Assembly (NCBI RefSeq): GCF_000003815.2
Contig: NC_049992.1
Span: forward strand, 20,686,340-20,750,339
Length of the DNA: 64,000 bases
Source of the DNA: Branchiostoma floridae
Lineage: Eukaryota > Chordata > Leptocardii > Amphioxiformes > Branchiostomatidae
Direction of reading: 5' to 3'
Positions within the stretch are counted from its first letter, which is position 1, and each line of letters opens with the position of its first letter. Position numbers and translations under genes: made by a program. Below are positions 31,564-45,700 of this stretch, in pieces. Under the pieces are notes generated by a model that saw only the letters and a program-made list of their open reading frames with translations, did no database searches and was not told the DNA's origin.

Positions 31564-34447
31564 GTAAAAATTCCCGGAATTTACAACAAGTCTTACGCAC
31601 GTGCGTAATTGCATCATCCCTTTGGAGGGTAATAACACGGGAAGGGTTGACGGATCGTCATGCTTTTTGTTCTCTAGATAACTTGGGGGATGCCTTCTAT
31701 AATCAAGTATTTTATGCAAACCAGGGGCTAGTTTGCACAATTAATCAATCCGCAGCATTTCATTACAAGACAGTCAAACGTACATATATTACATTTGTAA
31801 CTGAAAAAGAGAGATATTTATAGATATATATATAGATATTAAATATGCAAATTGCTACCTAGCTCCGCAAAGTAGTACGTTATATACTTCCAATGTGTAT
31901 AATGGACTATCGGGATAAAACATGTCAATATTGACGACTTAATACATTGCATGGACGTTTCCACAAAGTAATATAGTTTTCTTGTACAACCCCTTTAAGT
32001 ATAATATACAACTGCTGCAATACAGATAATTATTTTCGACTTGCTGCTTGCAACAATGATGATGTAACATTCTTTGTTTCACAATGCAGTCCACTACATT
32101 GTGTATCCCATATTTCTAATGTACAAACCCTATAAACAATCTCATCAATGACTACAAGTTACTGTGAAAAAGCAAACCCTGCTTTTTTTCAACAATGTAG
32201 TGTACCGGTAGTAACTGTTACATGTACAACTCTTTTAAAAGTTATAATATATGCCCCTGTATACAATATCATCATTGCTCTTATTCTTGGTGTACAGATT
32301 ATCTTATGGGAAACATGTACACCCCACCATGTATAATGTACTGTCCCTATAGTACCATGTGCAGCGTGGTAGCAGCATGACGTAATACCGCCTAAATATA
32401 GCACGATTGCGTAATACCCACTCAGGGCCACTATAAAACCCATTTTCCACGTACAAACATCCCCTGCAAAACCGTCAGAAGCAACTAGACGAAAAAACGC
32501 CTCGTACGTTTCTTCTCCTTCTCAAGAACTACCCACATACGAAATATCAAATCAATCTGTCATGGTCTTGCGATGCTGGACTGTTCACTGACATGCCGTA
32601 TATAATTTTTCTACACATACCTATTGTATCATGAAAATTACCACCTAATTTGCATAACAAGCATACTATTATGTACATCATTACGTAAGCTATCTGCATA
32701 CCTACAGTCATGAACATCCATCAACACCTTCTTGCATTATTCCTTCTCAAAACCTAAAACAAGAATTACTTTCACCGCCCCTGCGAAACCCCTAGGAGGC
32801 CAAAACTTACACACCTTACTATGCTTTTACACAGCTACCTACCACTTCAAAATCATCACCCAAACAAGTCCCAAACAAAAAATAGCAAAACCGGAAGTTC
32901 CGCTGCAGTACCATAACACGCCGCTAGATTGCCCTGCCGTAACGCAATTCCTGCCATTTCTTTGTCATGTCTAATCCTACCCACATACTAAATATCAAAA
33001 CCATCCATCCACGCGTTCCCTACTTACCAGGCTGACAAACGACCCCCTGACATAAAAACAGCAGTGACTACGTTTCACGAAGGGAATGACGTTTCACGAA
33101 GGAAATGACGTGTGCGATCACTTTGTCGTTCTTTAGAACAATGCCATCGAACGGCGATGTCTTTCTCTGCAACGTAAACACACAATGCCTCAGGTTTACG
33201 TGTAGCCAAACTTTTGCGTGCAATCTGGGTAGCTTTACTTCGTTTTGTCGATGAATCATGTACCATGGACGTTGTCTACGCTCTCAAACGCCAAGGTCGC
33301 ACCCTGTCCACGGGGGGGCGCGGATATATACTGTGTTATGCGACCAACGGGGTCAAATTGACTACGCTAAATGTGAGACTTTTAACCTTTGGGAAAGTTA
33401 GGGTTAGGATATCGGTACCGAGTTTTCTTACGAGTAGAAATGACCGATTGATTGTGGTCATCCGTTTATAGTATGAGCGGACTTATTAAGCTATGGATTC
33501 TTTATATAAGACTGCAAGGTGACCATGGCTAGGGTTTCCTTAAAAGGCCGGATTGTCCTGGTTTGGCCACTAAGACTGTGGGCAGGGTTGTAAAGTCCGG
33601 ACTTCTCGTGGAATGTTCTAACACAATACATACTAGTATAGCGCCCGTCAAGACATATAGCATCAAAATGCCCCACGCACACACAAAAGGCAACCTGCAG
33701 TGTCAAGTTCAAACATCTGGAGGCCCAAAATCAAACCTGACCGTCAAGCTACCACCATCAAGTCATGTACGAATTGTTGATATCATCGCGATCGCACGTT
33801 TTGTTCTTTCTGGAGATATTGATCATAGTAAAATCATAGCAAAAGTTAAATGTTTCTCAAATTGACATACACAAGCTTTTCACCCATTTTTAAAATCTAA
33901 CCCACCAATTACAATAACACTATTATTACATAACCGTATTTGCATTTGACAGTTTGGCACACAGAAATATGCAAATTAGCCGATTCTAACCGATTCAAAC
34001 CTTTTTGCAGTTTAGGATGACACAAATTTGCACACAGGAGTGCAAAATCTTGTTGTCAATATTCTAGCGACCTTTACATCTATATTAAGTGATTGAAAAA
34101 ATTAAGTAAAGCTTAAGATTATAGAAACTGGAGAGAAGCTTCAAGTTGTAACATTTAAAAAGCTTGTATTAAGTACATGTATTTAGAACATGGACACTAT
34201 TAATGTGTTTATATATGAAAAAATAGGGTACTATGAAAAATGTGTGGTATTATGAACTCATTTGAATAAAATAGAGCCACAAATTTTTCATAGAACCACA
34301 CTCTTTCTGCACCACTGCACGTCTGGCTCTGACATCTCTGATGACACACCAGATCGTATTTGTTTGTCTACGCGTCTACGGCATTAATCGGCTTGCAAAG
34401 GTCATTCACACTGGCTTTGATAATCACGCATCTAAGAAAAGAGTTAG
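31564..34447. other. Unrecognised intergenic sequence
   Basis: The second copy of the ~200-bp block lies at 31575-31745. Elsewhere I see short ORFs only, including a 100-codon plus ORF at 33563-33865 with no family resemblance. A 20-bp motif (ACGTTTCACGAAGGAAATGA type) is tandemly duplicated at 33069-33110. Confidence 0.4.
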
Positions 34448-34450
34448 ATA

Positions 34451-34562
34451 GATACTCTTTGAATACTATGTGATATCCTAAACAGAGATACTTTGAATAT
34501 AATATGATATCCTAAATGATCCTAAACAGAGATACTTTGAATATAATATGATATCCTAAATG
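34451..34562. repeat. Short tandem array, about 32-44-bp units
   Basis: Three copies of GATACTTTGAATATAATATG with ATATCCTAAA; the second carries an extra CCTAAACAGA. Confidence 0.85.
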
Positions 34563-34667
34563 TAAATTGTGCTTGATTCATCGTGAAAAAAAGGAGAATT
34601 TTCAGGGTAGTGGCCATGTTCTAAAACGTTGAGACCACGGGCTTTCGGCCTTCTATTGAGAAAATAT

Positions 34668-34751
34668 ATGTAATAGAGTCGCTCCGCCAATGCGGTTTTT
34701 TAAGACCCTCAAAGAACCCCCCTCGTGGGTGGAGCAACTCTATTTCCTAAT
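34668..34751. repeat. Small inverted repeat
   Basis: AATAGAGTCGCTCCGCC at 34672-34688 pairs with GGTGGAGCAACTCTATT near 34729-34745. It is a short foldback, possibly a MITE remnant. Confidence 0.5.
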
Positions 34752-35039
34752 ATAAGCCCTCAAGGCGTGTTCTAACTATTACTAAGTTTTTTCCATACCA
34801 AATGCCAGTTTGAAATGTACATGCTATGCAAATTAATCTATTCCGAAGGGACCTTAAGGTCGGGTGATTTTGGGTCAAAAACAGAATCTGATAGAAAACC
34901 ATCATTATCACAGGTTCACGTTCACATTTCATGCCTTACAATTTCTGAATGTATATTTTCTTACATATTTCTTATTATTTTTCATACGCAAATTCTGTTA
35001 TACCTGTTCCCTTATCAAAAGGTTCAGTGTATACTGCAG

Positions 35040-35201
35040 CCATTTACCTGTATACAACTATCTAACTAGTTTCACTTCTACAAATTCAGACATGGATATC
35101 TTACAAATACAATCTTCAGGCTACAACATAACATATTTCCTGAAATCAGGAAAAATTGATGAGTGCGATGATATCATTCATAAAATTGATTTGCTGTGGC
35201 C
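35040..35201. mobile_element. Right-end fragment of GGCCACAGCAA MITE family
   Basis: It ends …ATTGATTTGCTGTGGCC at 35201, followed by TTATG; the preceding 150 bases match the right part of the copy at 54043-54606. It lies just downstream of the ATP13A3-like stop codon. Confidence 0.6.
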
Positions 35202-35516
35202 TTATGTAAAAATCAGTTCTCATGATATAATTCTTTGCTATGCCTCTCATCTATAGCAACACAACAAAATCAACTTACATTGTACAGAGTTTGATATAAT
35301 AAATACTCACAATTGGAACGTGTTTCATAATTCTTATGGCTATAATGTTACAAACAATGTCTACCTATTACTAAAAACTCTTGGCAATCTGCATCTTGTA
35401 ACTTCTGCAGTAATACATTTCACAAATGCAAGCAAAAACAGATGCTGTTATTTTTCAGCAGGGGCAAACCTAACCCAAGCTTTACAAAGAAATTGTCTGA
35501 TGCAGAGTCCAAAATG

Positions 35517-36794
35517 TTACAAATAGGTTGAATCCACATTTGGATTACAAGCATTATCTGCCTGAACGTTTATGCTACACATATCTCCTCTATGGCCATC
35601 ATTGCAATTGCTTTCTTTTCCAGTGCCTTGGAGATGCATGGCCCCAACTGGAAGGCCATAGTCTTTGTCATAAAGGAGCTCCTCTTGCAGAATCTGGTAC
35701 TTTTTCTTGTGGTGTTGGTGGTAGGATGATGTTAGCCACTTCCAAAGAGCATTGTTATCTGCTAACAGTACCTGAAAAGTAAGAAGAGAAGCCAGATTAA
35801 TCAATGGTCTTTACAATATAAAGGTGACATCATGATCATTTTGAGTAAGTCATATCTAACAATAAGACAACAGTACTGTAAACCCACCTCAATCAGCCAG
35901 CATGTCACAAAATTCGCTGCAGCTCCAGCAAGTAGATAAAGGCGGAAGGTGAAGTCAGGAAACTGTGAGAGCTGTAGAATGCAAAATTGAATGATCACCA
36001 ATTTTGTTTCTTTTATTTTTTTAGGTAAAATGCAACAGGACGAAAAATGCAAAGAGTCTTTGGTAAACACAAAGGCTAAAACAAAACAAAGAATAGTGAG
36101 TTTTCAGCTTAAACACAGCAAACAAAGACCTGCACCCATACTGTAAGAATATTATCAACTAAAGGCCAATCAACTAAACTGAAAAACAATAGAATCTTAC
36201 AACAGGATGTTGTAAGATGGTAGACTAGCTAGTTTTAATGAGTTTCCATCATTGAAAAAAGTACACACAGGTTGCAGCTTGATTTTATTTCACCCCCCCC
36301 TTGCCGCCGCCACTGGTAGATGTTGTTATTGACATGACTGTCCTTGAGTTTTGGCTTCCTGGTAGCCAAACACATACTGCAGCTTAGTGGCCTCCTGGTG
36401 ACTTAACTAGTACTGTAGCTTAGTGCGTGCGTGCGTGCGTGCGTGCGTGCGTGTGTGTGTGTGCGTTTGAGTGAGCCTGTGTGTGTGTCTGTCTGTCTGT
36501 CTTTCTGGCAGAATATCTTAAAAACCTAATAGATATATTGTGGTCATACTTATACATGGGTTTTGTTATAAGTTTACAAACCCAAACATACATGTACAAG
36601 TACTACACACAGTAATTGTCACCAAGATAATATGCAAAATGCACATTCACAAGTACATCTACAAACTCAATGTTTGATATGTAGAAAATCTCACAGAAAG
36701 TTTACCTCCACAAAATATGCCACTGGCTGGGTTGGATACAGCAACAGCCACACATTGAGAGCAGTCAGGATGATGAGGTCCAATATGTACAACC
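35517..36794 (-). CDS. ATP13A3: ATP13A3-like exons 29-31: M9-M10 and C-terminal tail
   Basis: Exon 29: [20 protein letters not shown]; exon 30: [20 protein letters not shown]; exon 31: an 84-residue cytosolic tail starting [13 protein letters not shown], with a basic HQHHKKKY segment, ending at TAA 35517-35519. I found no AATAAA in the first few hundred bases downstream. Confidence 0.92.
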
Positions 36795-39700
36795 CTTAAA
36801 AGAAACATTATCAATATTTGTACTTTAATTTTTGTTGAAATCTTGAATGTTCTATCTGGTATTAACTTATAAATTGATGACCAGCATTCAGACTCTGTAT
36901 GACTGTACAATGTATGTTTGATCATGCATACCTTTCATTTCTATATAATTAATGAACACTGGAACAACAGTTACTGTTTGATGAAACCTATATGATTGAT
37001 ATACTGTGGCTGGTAAATTATTAATGTATTCAATGTGTACCTGTATTTCCTAATACACTACTACTGGATAGAAACACTCCACATTTACAGTTTGTATGAA
37101 TAGGTTGCCGGAATGGCCTTCCTTTGGAGAAGACAAAGGCTGTCGTTACATATTGGAATGTTGCTATCCCAAACATCGTGGCCGTTTCATAAGTCAAAAC
37201 CTTCATCACTTTGATGTGATACTTTCACTCTCATAGTCAACTGTACATGGTTTCAAGGTGGAGTTCATGGTGATATTGCTGTCAGTTGTATTCATGCTTC
37301 CATCATTACAGAGTCTATAGTCCTCCCAAGGCACAAACCTGTGAATATAAGACATCACATACACAGTACAGACTTTGGGATATGCATCAAGTTCTGCAGT
37401 GACTACCGTTGATACCATCATGGTAACTACTGTGGAAATATCGCTTTGACTAGGGCGGGATATTGTGGTGACTGCTGTGGAATTTCCTTCAGAATCCCAT
37501 GGGATGATTCTCAATGTTTAGCATAACACTTCTGTATCCTACTCTGTTAACATGCCATCTGCGGCATTTACCTGTTACCATGAAAAGAAGTTTGGGCACC
37601 ATGATGCCAAAAAAAGGGTATGATTTGGCTTGGCATACAGCTTGACTTACCGATTTACAAATTAAACAGTTTTCGATCATGAAAGGGGCCATCAATTCAA
37701 AGTATATATGTGGTTAAAACCTGATGATCTAAAACCAATCAACCAATCTGAATGAATTTGTTTAATGAAATATTTAAAGGAAACAATAATTGAATATTTC
37801 TAAGCTTAAGAGAAGCACCATGAATTTTCAGTCGTTGACCTTCATCAGATGTTTGATTTACTGCACTGACATTCCGAAAGTCGTATCAAAGAGACTTCAA
37901 GAGCGAATCGAAAGTGGCAGGAAGATGGAATCTACCACCGTCACGGATTAGCGAGGGTTGGTGTGCTCTAAATTGATATAAATTGCCTCCTTAACCCCCT
38001 TACAAAACAGTCCTGCTCAATGTCCAAAATCTATATCTGTAATCAGATGAAACTGTATGTTTAGGAGATTATACAGTGTGTATATGAATAATTGTTGAGA
38101 CATTTTCGATGAGGTACAGCTGGGGCACATGTTCTCTAAGAATCTAGCTTTAAGTGACCACAGAAGAAGAGCAGGACCGAAGCATACCTTTTCTGGACAC
38201 ACTTACAGTGGTAAAAGAGGATGGTTCTTGGATGTAAAAACATGTATAGGAAACCCAAGCATATGGATCAGTACTTACACATCAACTCTAACCATCCTCT
38301 ACAAAACAAACTGGGACGCAATTTCCCTGCATCAGGTGCAGATTGTGGACACGGACTGGTTTGTGAGGGGGGTTAAGGAGACAATTTACATCAGGGCGCA
38401 TCATTGCTGAACCGTGATGGTGGTAGATTCCGTCTTCCCGCCACTTTTGATTTGCTCCTAACGTCACTTCCGACTATCAGAACATCAACGCAGTAAATCA
38501 GTCATCTGATGAAGGTTGAAGAGATCGACCAAAAATTCATGCTGAGTGTTTCCTTTGTGTTGGATCAAAGTATAAAACTGTTCAACTATGGATTCTAACA
38601 AGAACACAGATGAGTCTTCATTCAAAAATAGAAAAGGTGTTCGAGTACAATCACTACCCTCACCATGGCTGTGCTAGTAGAAGGTAGAAAGCCCCTAGTT
38701 GGAAAGCCAGTTGAATGGCAATCTGCACTACCACAGAGAACAGGACTGTGGGCCTCAGCAAACTTGTTGGTGGTCGCTGTCGTACCAGCTTTGGGTACGC
38801 TGAGTTGCGGCTCACTAAAACGTGGAAGAGGATAATAAATTGTTGCAAACACTTTTACTGTAAATCCATACACTTTTACTAAATATTCCAGGAAGCTATT
38901 TTTGGTGTCATTATTCTCATTTGTATAAAAGCAATTTGATGAGTTGATAATGATGACTTTGATCTGATGACTTGACTAATGGAAAAAGATAATGTTTTAT
39001 AATTATGTTACAGATAAATCTTGGGCTCATTATCAGCATTCTCTAGGAGTGGTATTACCTTTTTTTTGCCAGCCAAGGCTTAAACAATAACTACATAAAT
39101 AATTTCAAACAAATGACAGATAAAAATTAGAAATGTGGCCTTGACAGATATATACTAAATTAGTAATTATATAATTCTATGCAGGAATTTTTTTGCTATA
39201 AAAAGAAGGCTGCAGCCAAGGAAGAAAGTTAGGAAGAAAAAATTCACATTTGATGTAATGAAATGGCACTCACTGACAAAGGCAATGGTCGTTATTATCA
39301 CCAAGTCTTGATAAAGGTACTGGGTGTCACCCAAGTTGGCAAAGACCTTAAAAGGATGCACATTTTATCATTACATAAGTACCGACATGTACAATTTGAT
39401 ATTACTTAAAAATATAAGCTTAGGTAATACATTAAAAAGCTTATTTTTAGGTAATAATAATAATAATAATAATAACTGTTCTTAGTTATAGATAGACAGT
39501 CAGATAGTCATCGATAACCAAATCAGTCTACGTCTAGATCTTTGTACAATTCTTCCCATCGTCTTCTGTCTGCTGTTGTTTCCCTTATGCATCTTAACAT
39601 GTGAGTCTCAAGTCTAATGTTCTGGTTGAGATGTAGCATGCAGTCGTCTACCAGACTACTGAGGAGGCCTTCACGTGGCCTTCCTAGCCTTGGTTTGAGT

Positions 39701-42700
39701 TTCTTACTGAACGCGACGTTGAGGACCTTTTGCGGCGGCGAGTCCAGTGGCATACGGAGAATGTGGCCGAAGAGGAACCATCTTCCACGGTGCACTGCAT
39801 TTTGTAATGGTGATGCTTGGCACTTACCGTACAGCTTATTGTTACTAATGTGGTTGGGGTGGAAGTGACCTGTGAAACGTCGGAGTTGTTTTCGGTGCCA
39901 TGTGTCGATCTTGTATGCCAACTGCTCGGTGAGTCCCCACGTCCCGGCATTATAAAGAATCACGGGTATAACGTACACTTCAAAGAGTTTTAACTTAAGT
40001 TGTAATGATATGTGCTTTGTCCCCCACATTTTCCACATCTTTCTCATGGCCAAGTTTGCTAGTTGTATTCTTGCTTCTATGTCCTCTGCGATGCCCAGTC
40101 TCGAGCCTACCGACTTGCTTTTTCTCCACTCCTCGTCTTCCCTGTCCTTCTCCAGACAGATGTGGACCCGCTGTGTCTTACTTGCATTGGCATATAGTTT
40201 CCACTCTGGTAGGATCTTCATGGCTTCCTCATGTATCTTTTCCAAATGGTGACTAGAAGTGCTAATGAAGTCTAAGTCATCGGCATACTGAGTTTCGGCT
40301 GGTATCTTGAGCCGCTTGTCTTGAGTAGGGATGGGTGGGGCTGCTTCGTAATAGACATTGAACAGCTGGGGGCTCAAGCTGTCGCCCTGAGGCGAGCCGA
40401 CAGTTGCTGGGAAGTGAGGGGCTGATTCTCCCTGGACACGTACGGCAAGGGTTGTGTCTGATAACAAAGTCTGGATTATACGTACTGTGTCGTCGTCCTT
40501 CAGCACATCTCTCAACACCAATATCAGCCGAGCTCTATCCACGGCGTCAAAAGCACGGCTAGATCAATGCCTAGGATGTGAGTGTCCCACATCTTTGTCA
40601 TAACTAGGTCGGCGAGGATTCTCTTAGTGAAGACTATGTCAGCTGCGCTGTGGCCTTGGCGATAGGCTGACTGTGATCTTGGTAGGTAGAGGTTTACCTG
40701 TGGCTTGCAACGTTCTGACACGATGAGGGAGAAGAGCTTCCTCAGTCCGTTTAGCAGAACTATAGGTCGGAGACTGCTGCACAGGCCACGCGGTTTGCCT
40801 GGCTTTTGGAGAGGGATCAGAATGCCTTGCCCTAGAGCAGGCATTAGTTCACCTTTGATGAAGACAGTGTTAATTATGTTCGCTATTGTGTTGGACATGG
40901 GATCTTCGGACCTGGAACAGCAGTATTTCAAGAGTTCGTTGGGGACACCGTCTGCCCCACAGCTGCGTCCGTTCTTCAGTCGTGAAGCTGCCTTGGCAAC
41001 TTCCAAGGCTGTTACTGGGTTGTGCAATGGCGCTGCTATGAGTGAAGGGACGGGTGTCGCGTCGATGTTGAAGAGACCTTCGAAATATTTCGAGATGACT
41101 TTAGCTTGGTCTAGAGGTTTGGTGAGTACCTCGCCCTCTGAAGAGCACACGGTAAGCGAGGCCCCACCACTGAACCTGAGGGTCTTCATAGCCGCGAACA
41201 TCCTCGCGTTGTCGTTTTTAATGGCTTCTATTTCTGCTAACTGGGTGTGCAGCTTAGCTGCGACAAGTTCGCGTACCCTCCTTCTCTGAGCTGTAAGGTA
41301 ATATCAACCTTTTCTTGTACCGCGCGAGTAACTCTTCGTCTCTTTAGTTGCTGTATATTATGTCGCAGATTCTTTTGTTCTTTCGACATCTTTGCGACTT
41401 CTGGGTCGTCAGTGAAGTAGGTGTTTTTATGCTTCTTTCGCTGTTCTATTCCTAGGACTTCCTTCCCTTGCTCTACTAGCATCGCCGCCGCTTCATCCCA
41501 CGTTGTTGGTTCCTGGGCAGTAACTGATGCCGATACTAAGGACCTCCACTGGTCCTGCTTGTCTTTACTTCTTCGTAGGTCTTCTAGCCGGATGGTTTTT
41601 GTCCGAGAGGCTTGCTTCGTGAACCATACCTTTCGAGGCGAGCAGATGGTAGCGACCACCATTCGGTGATCCGTGCTGATCTCAGGGACACTGTGGGATC
41701 TGGCCTGTGAGACTGCGTGTCTTTGACTGATTCGTCCAAGAACGAAATCAATCTGGTTACGCACAGTTCTGTTTCCCTCGGTCTTGAAACTTGACTCCCA
41801 TGTGGTGATGTGCCTAGGGTGCTGTTGGAATAGTGTGTTGAGTGCCACTAAACCATGTTGCTGGCAGAAGTTCAACAGACTTCTTCCGTTCCCGTTTAGG
41901 TAATACCTTATTGCATAAAGACAATCTATGCAATTTATATATAGTATTTTCAGAACACCAAAAACACCCCCCTTCTTCACCCACCCCTACTGTAGACCTT
42001 AACTCTTCTGAAGGGTTTCTTAGTGGCAGTTCCTACCATTTGCTGAACTTGAACGTCCCGGTGTGGAGGCCAATATATGATTTTATTAAGTACTTTTTAT
42101 TTAGGTTCCTGCTTAGTAGCGGCCATACTAGGAAGACGGCTACATAAATGGCATTAAAAAAAATGAACATTGACATACTTTAGGATGAGGCAAATTTTTA
42201 CTCTGCCTTCAAGGATTCACCTCATGGACTAATCAAGATTCAGACATAAATTGGTACCGGTAGACAGTAATTGTCTTCCACATTCTGTCAAACAGCTCCA
42301 AAAAACACATTTTATTGGAATCTTGCATTTTTCTCCCTTTAGAAAGGTCCTGAAAACATCAGCTGCCATGGCCATACTTCTTCGAGAGGAAAACCAGCGT
42401 CGCAATATGACCTTTGGCAGAATTTGATGATTTCAAATGCCACTGAATCAAGCATGTTTTTCAAAAGCTGCTGTGTGACTCTGAGACCTGCAAACATTTA
42501 CCCAATCCCGAAATATTGTGCAGCTATAGTTTGGCCACTATTTTCCTGCTGTGTGATTAGCATATCTGAATAACGACTCAATGCTTAATACCAGCTTTTG
42601 TTGAGACTTGTGGCATAACAAGAACCAGAACCGAGAGGTCATCCGTTACCAATCTTTTGCAAGGGTAAAAGTACATGAATTTCTTCACTTCACTGCAAAT

Positions 42701-45700
42701 GAGACTTAACAAAGATTTTTCATTACGATGTCAAATGGAGGCCCTGTGTTTGAGGACAGCCAAACCGCCTGTAAGACAATTAGAAGCGAGCATCCGTGGT
42801 ATGATTTGTATTTAGTTGGAGACTTCAACTATTTATACTATAGTGTCAATGCCAATAAATTTAAACATCAAACTGCCAATATATCAGGTGCATATGATCT
42901 CAGCTAATGTGATAATGGGATCATCACCTTCCATTAAGTTTAAGCATTATGATAATAGCATGTGTATCTATCAGCCTAAATGTACAAATGTATGTAAATA
43001 TTACTTACACCGTACAGGATAAGAACTGACATGAATTGAATCATGCTGTAGAGAGCCATAAACTTGAAGACACCAAAGGAGGTCACCAAGGCACAGCGAC
43101 CTTCCCTGTAAATATATTTAATATAGAAGAAGAGCTTGTTCCGCACCATTACCAGTTTAGTGATGACTTCTTTTTTAAGGTCAGAAATGTCTTAAGTTAT
43201 TTAGGTGGAGAGGACGATCAACTAATAGAATCTATGGAAGGAAACGGTGATAATCATTGCAGACAAGGAAAGGGTTGAGAAAGGAAGAGAAAGACTGGAG
43301 TACTTTTTAGTGGACGCAGTAAGGGGAGATATTCTTTAATTCAGTCTGTTGTAAAATGCTTGCAAATACACTGACTTCATGTTAAAAAAATGTATGAGGT
43401 TTGATGTTGCATTGTTTATGTGTGTAAATAAGTTAGGGGATTTAGATTTGTAGGTTGTGTTAAAATCTTTAAATGTTTGTATGTTGAAAGTTTGATGGTG
43501 GTTTGAGTAAGACTTAAGTGTATTAAGTGCACTGTAGATTTTTGCTAGCCTTGTAAGTCTAAAAGATTGAAGCTTGAGGGACAATGTCAATGATTTAATA
43601 CCTGATAAGTGTGGAAACGCATTCAATGGTGGCCTTTCTAGATGTGAAGGGTGATGCAACAGAGGCTTCCAGCTCTGACAGGGAGATACCAGCATGAGCA
43701 CGTTTCAGCGCCTATAGTCAGAGAGTAACATGTAAAATGAACATACCATGATCAGTATCCATATAAGACACTGGGGTTAATAGGAAATTATTGGCAGCAA
43801 TGCAGCACAACTGGGAAACAAGAGATCCCTTTCACCGAAAATCAAGGCAGTTAAAACCATTCCTTAGTGCTATAAATACCCTTGATAAAACCCTGTTGAG
43901 ACTGTCACTCATAGACAAAATGAGCCATTGGAAGGTGTAGTTTAAGAATCTGATAGAGGATTAGAATGCTTCGATTTCTAATGGACTGATATTAACTAAA
44001 ATAAGGCCAAAGCATGTAAATTTCACGGATCACATCCATATTCATGCAAATTGATTTTAGTCTGATTTCTAATAACAATATGCTTCCCTTCTGCAATCAG
44101 CATGAGAATATTAAGAATGGGAAAACTGTGTTTCCTGTAACAGTTTTAGTCCTGAAAAAATTAGGGTCGATAGGTTGGGATTATCTTTTTTTTCTTGTAA
44201 TTTGTTTTAGGCTGGCCAAAATTCTACAGACCTATTTCAATACATCTGAACAAAGTTACGTGTAAATGCATGAGGATGAGGACACTTGTTTTTCAATGTC
44301 AAACTTTAATTCCGTGCATGATAAATACATTTATGCTTAATTAGATAGGATAGCTTGTTCTCATTGAAATGTAAAAAATGTTGCCACCTGCCTTTATATG
44401 GAACGAATTACAGACAACATCACAGTTCCTTCATTTTCCCACAACCCCTGTAATATTTTACAAAAGATGCACCACAACTTTCATATCATGGCTTGGAACA
44501 TAATTATAGCCACGGGTGGGACTACACTCCCTAAAAAATGGCTACCCAGTCTCTCTGACCGATCACGTCAGATTGCCACTGCCTAAGCCATTGTTAAGGC
44601 CTTCTGCAAAAATGGCCGTTTTTGTGAAGCTCTATAGTTTTTCTGGCTTTCTAAAGAAAAAAGAGATGTTGACTGTCATTTGTATTCTACCTTGCTTAAC
44701 AAAATAATGTATAAAAATGACTGTAACAAACAAATGATTGTTTGATGGTTTCTTACTAGTATCTGATCCGGTGTAACAAAAGCTGCCCACTTTTCAAATG
44801 TCCCTAAGTACGTCCACTTAACTAAATGATGCAGCCAATATTGTAAATCATAACAGGAAAAAGGTATCGTTGTAACAAACATTACCGGTAATGTTAGTTA
44901 CCTGCCCTTTAATACATAACCAATGGGTAAAAATATAACAAGTTGTCAATTTTTGGCTACAATATGGTTAAAAGAGGAATTTTACTATCATGATACTAAT
45001 AAACAAACAGTAGTTTTGACTTAAAAAATATGCTGTTTAGACTTATTTTTCGAACCAAAATTCACCATTTTTTTTACATTTCAATGAGAATGAATAAGGG
45101 CAAGCAGTGTTTTTACTTAAATATGAAGCAGGCTAAATAAAACTGAAAGCTTATAATGTGACTCCACTGCCCATCCCAAAAAAAGTTTAGGGTCAACAAA
45201 GACAGATGTGCATGAAGTTTAAGATGTAAAATAAAAATAAAAAACATCTTTACCCCACAATCATTTGCACCATCACCACACATGCCAACATAGTGCCTAT
45301 ATGGAATAAAAAGAAAACACAAACTTAAGTTTACAACAGTACTATACATGCATGTATCAGTCAATACAGGTCAATTAATATATTTTACAGAAGAAGAAGA
45401 CATAAAGAATTATGGTAAATTTCCCCTTAAATGTCCCATTCTGGCGAAGGTAATCAGATTTATGTTGTGATAATTGTAAGAAACCGACAAAGACAAACCT
45501 CCTTGGAAGATCAATAAAATAACACCCACTTCTGTTACTGATACAGGTAAATTAAATGACTTACAACCGTTACAGTAAAGGTTACACACCCTAAATCTTG
45601 GTAAACCTCCACGAGCTGTGTCTTCTGGTCTGGTGACATTCTGGCAAAAACTGTGCCACCTACAGCCACCTGAAAATCAAAATAATCGGTCATTAGTTTT

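Noticed and set aside
33563-33865. 100-codon plus ORF
   Set aside because: No family resemblance, no splice or promoter context, overlapping open frame on the other strand.
41906-41980. Extra N-terminal residues of the minus ORF ending at 41980
   Set aside because: They lie outside the target-site duplication and are intron sequence; the LINE starts at 41894.
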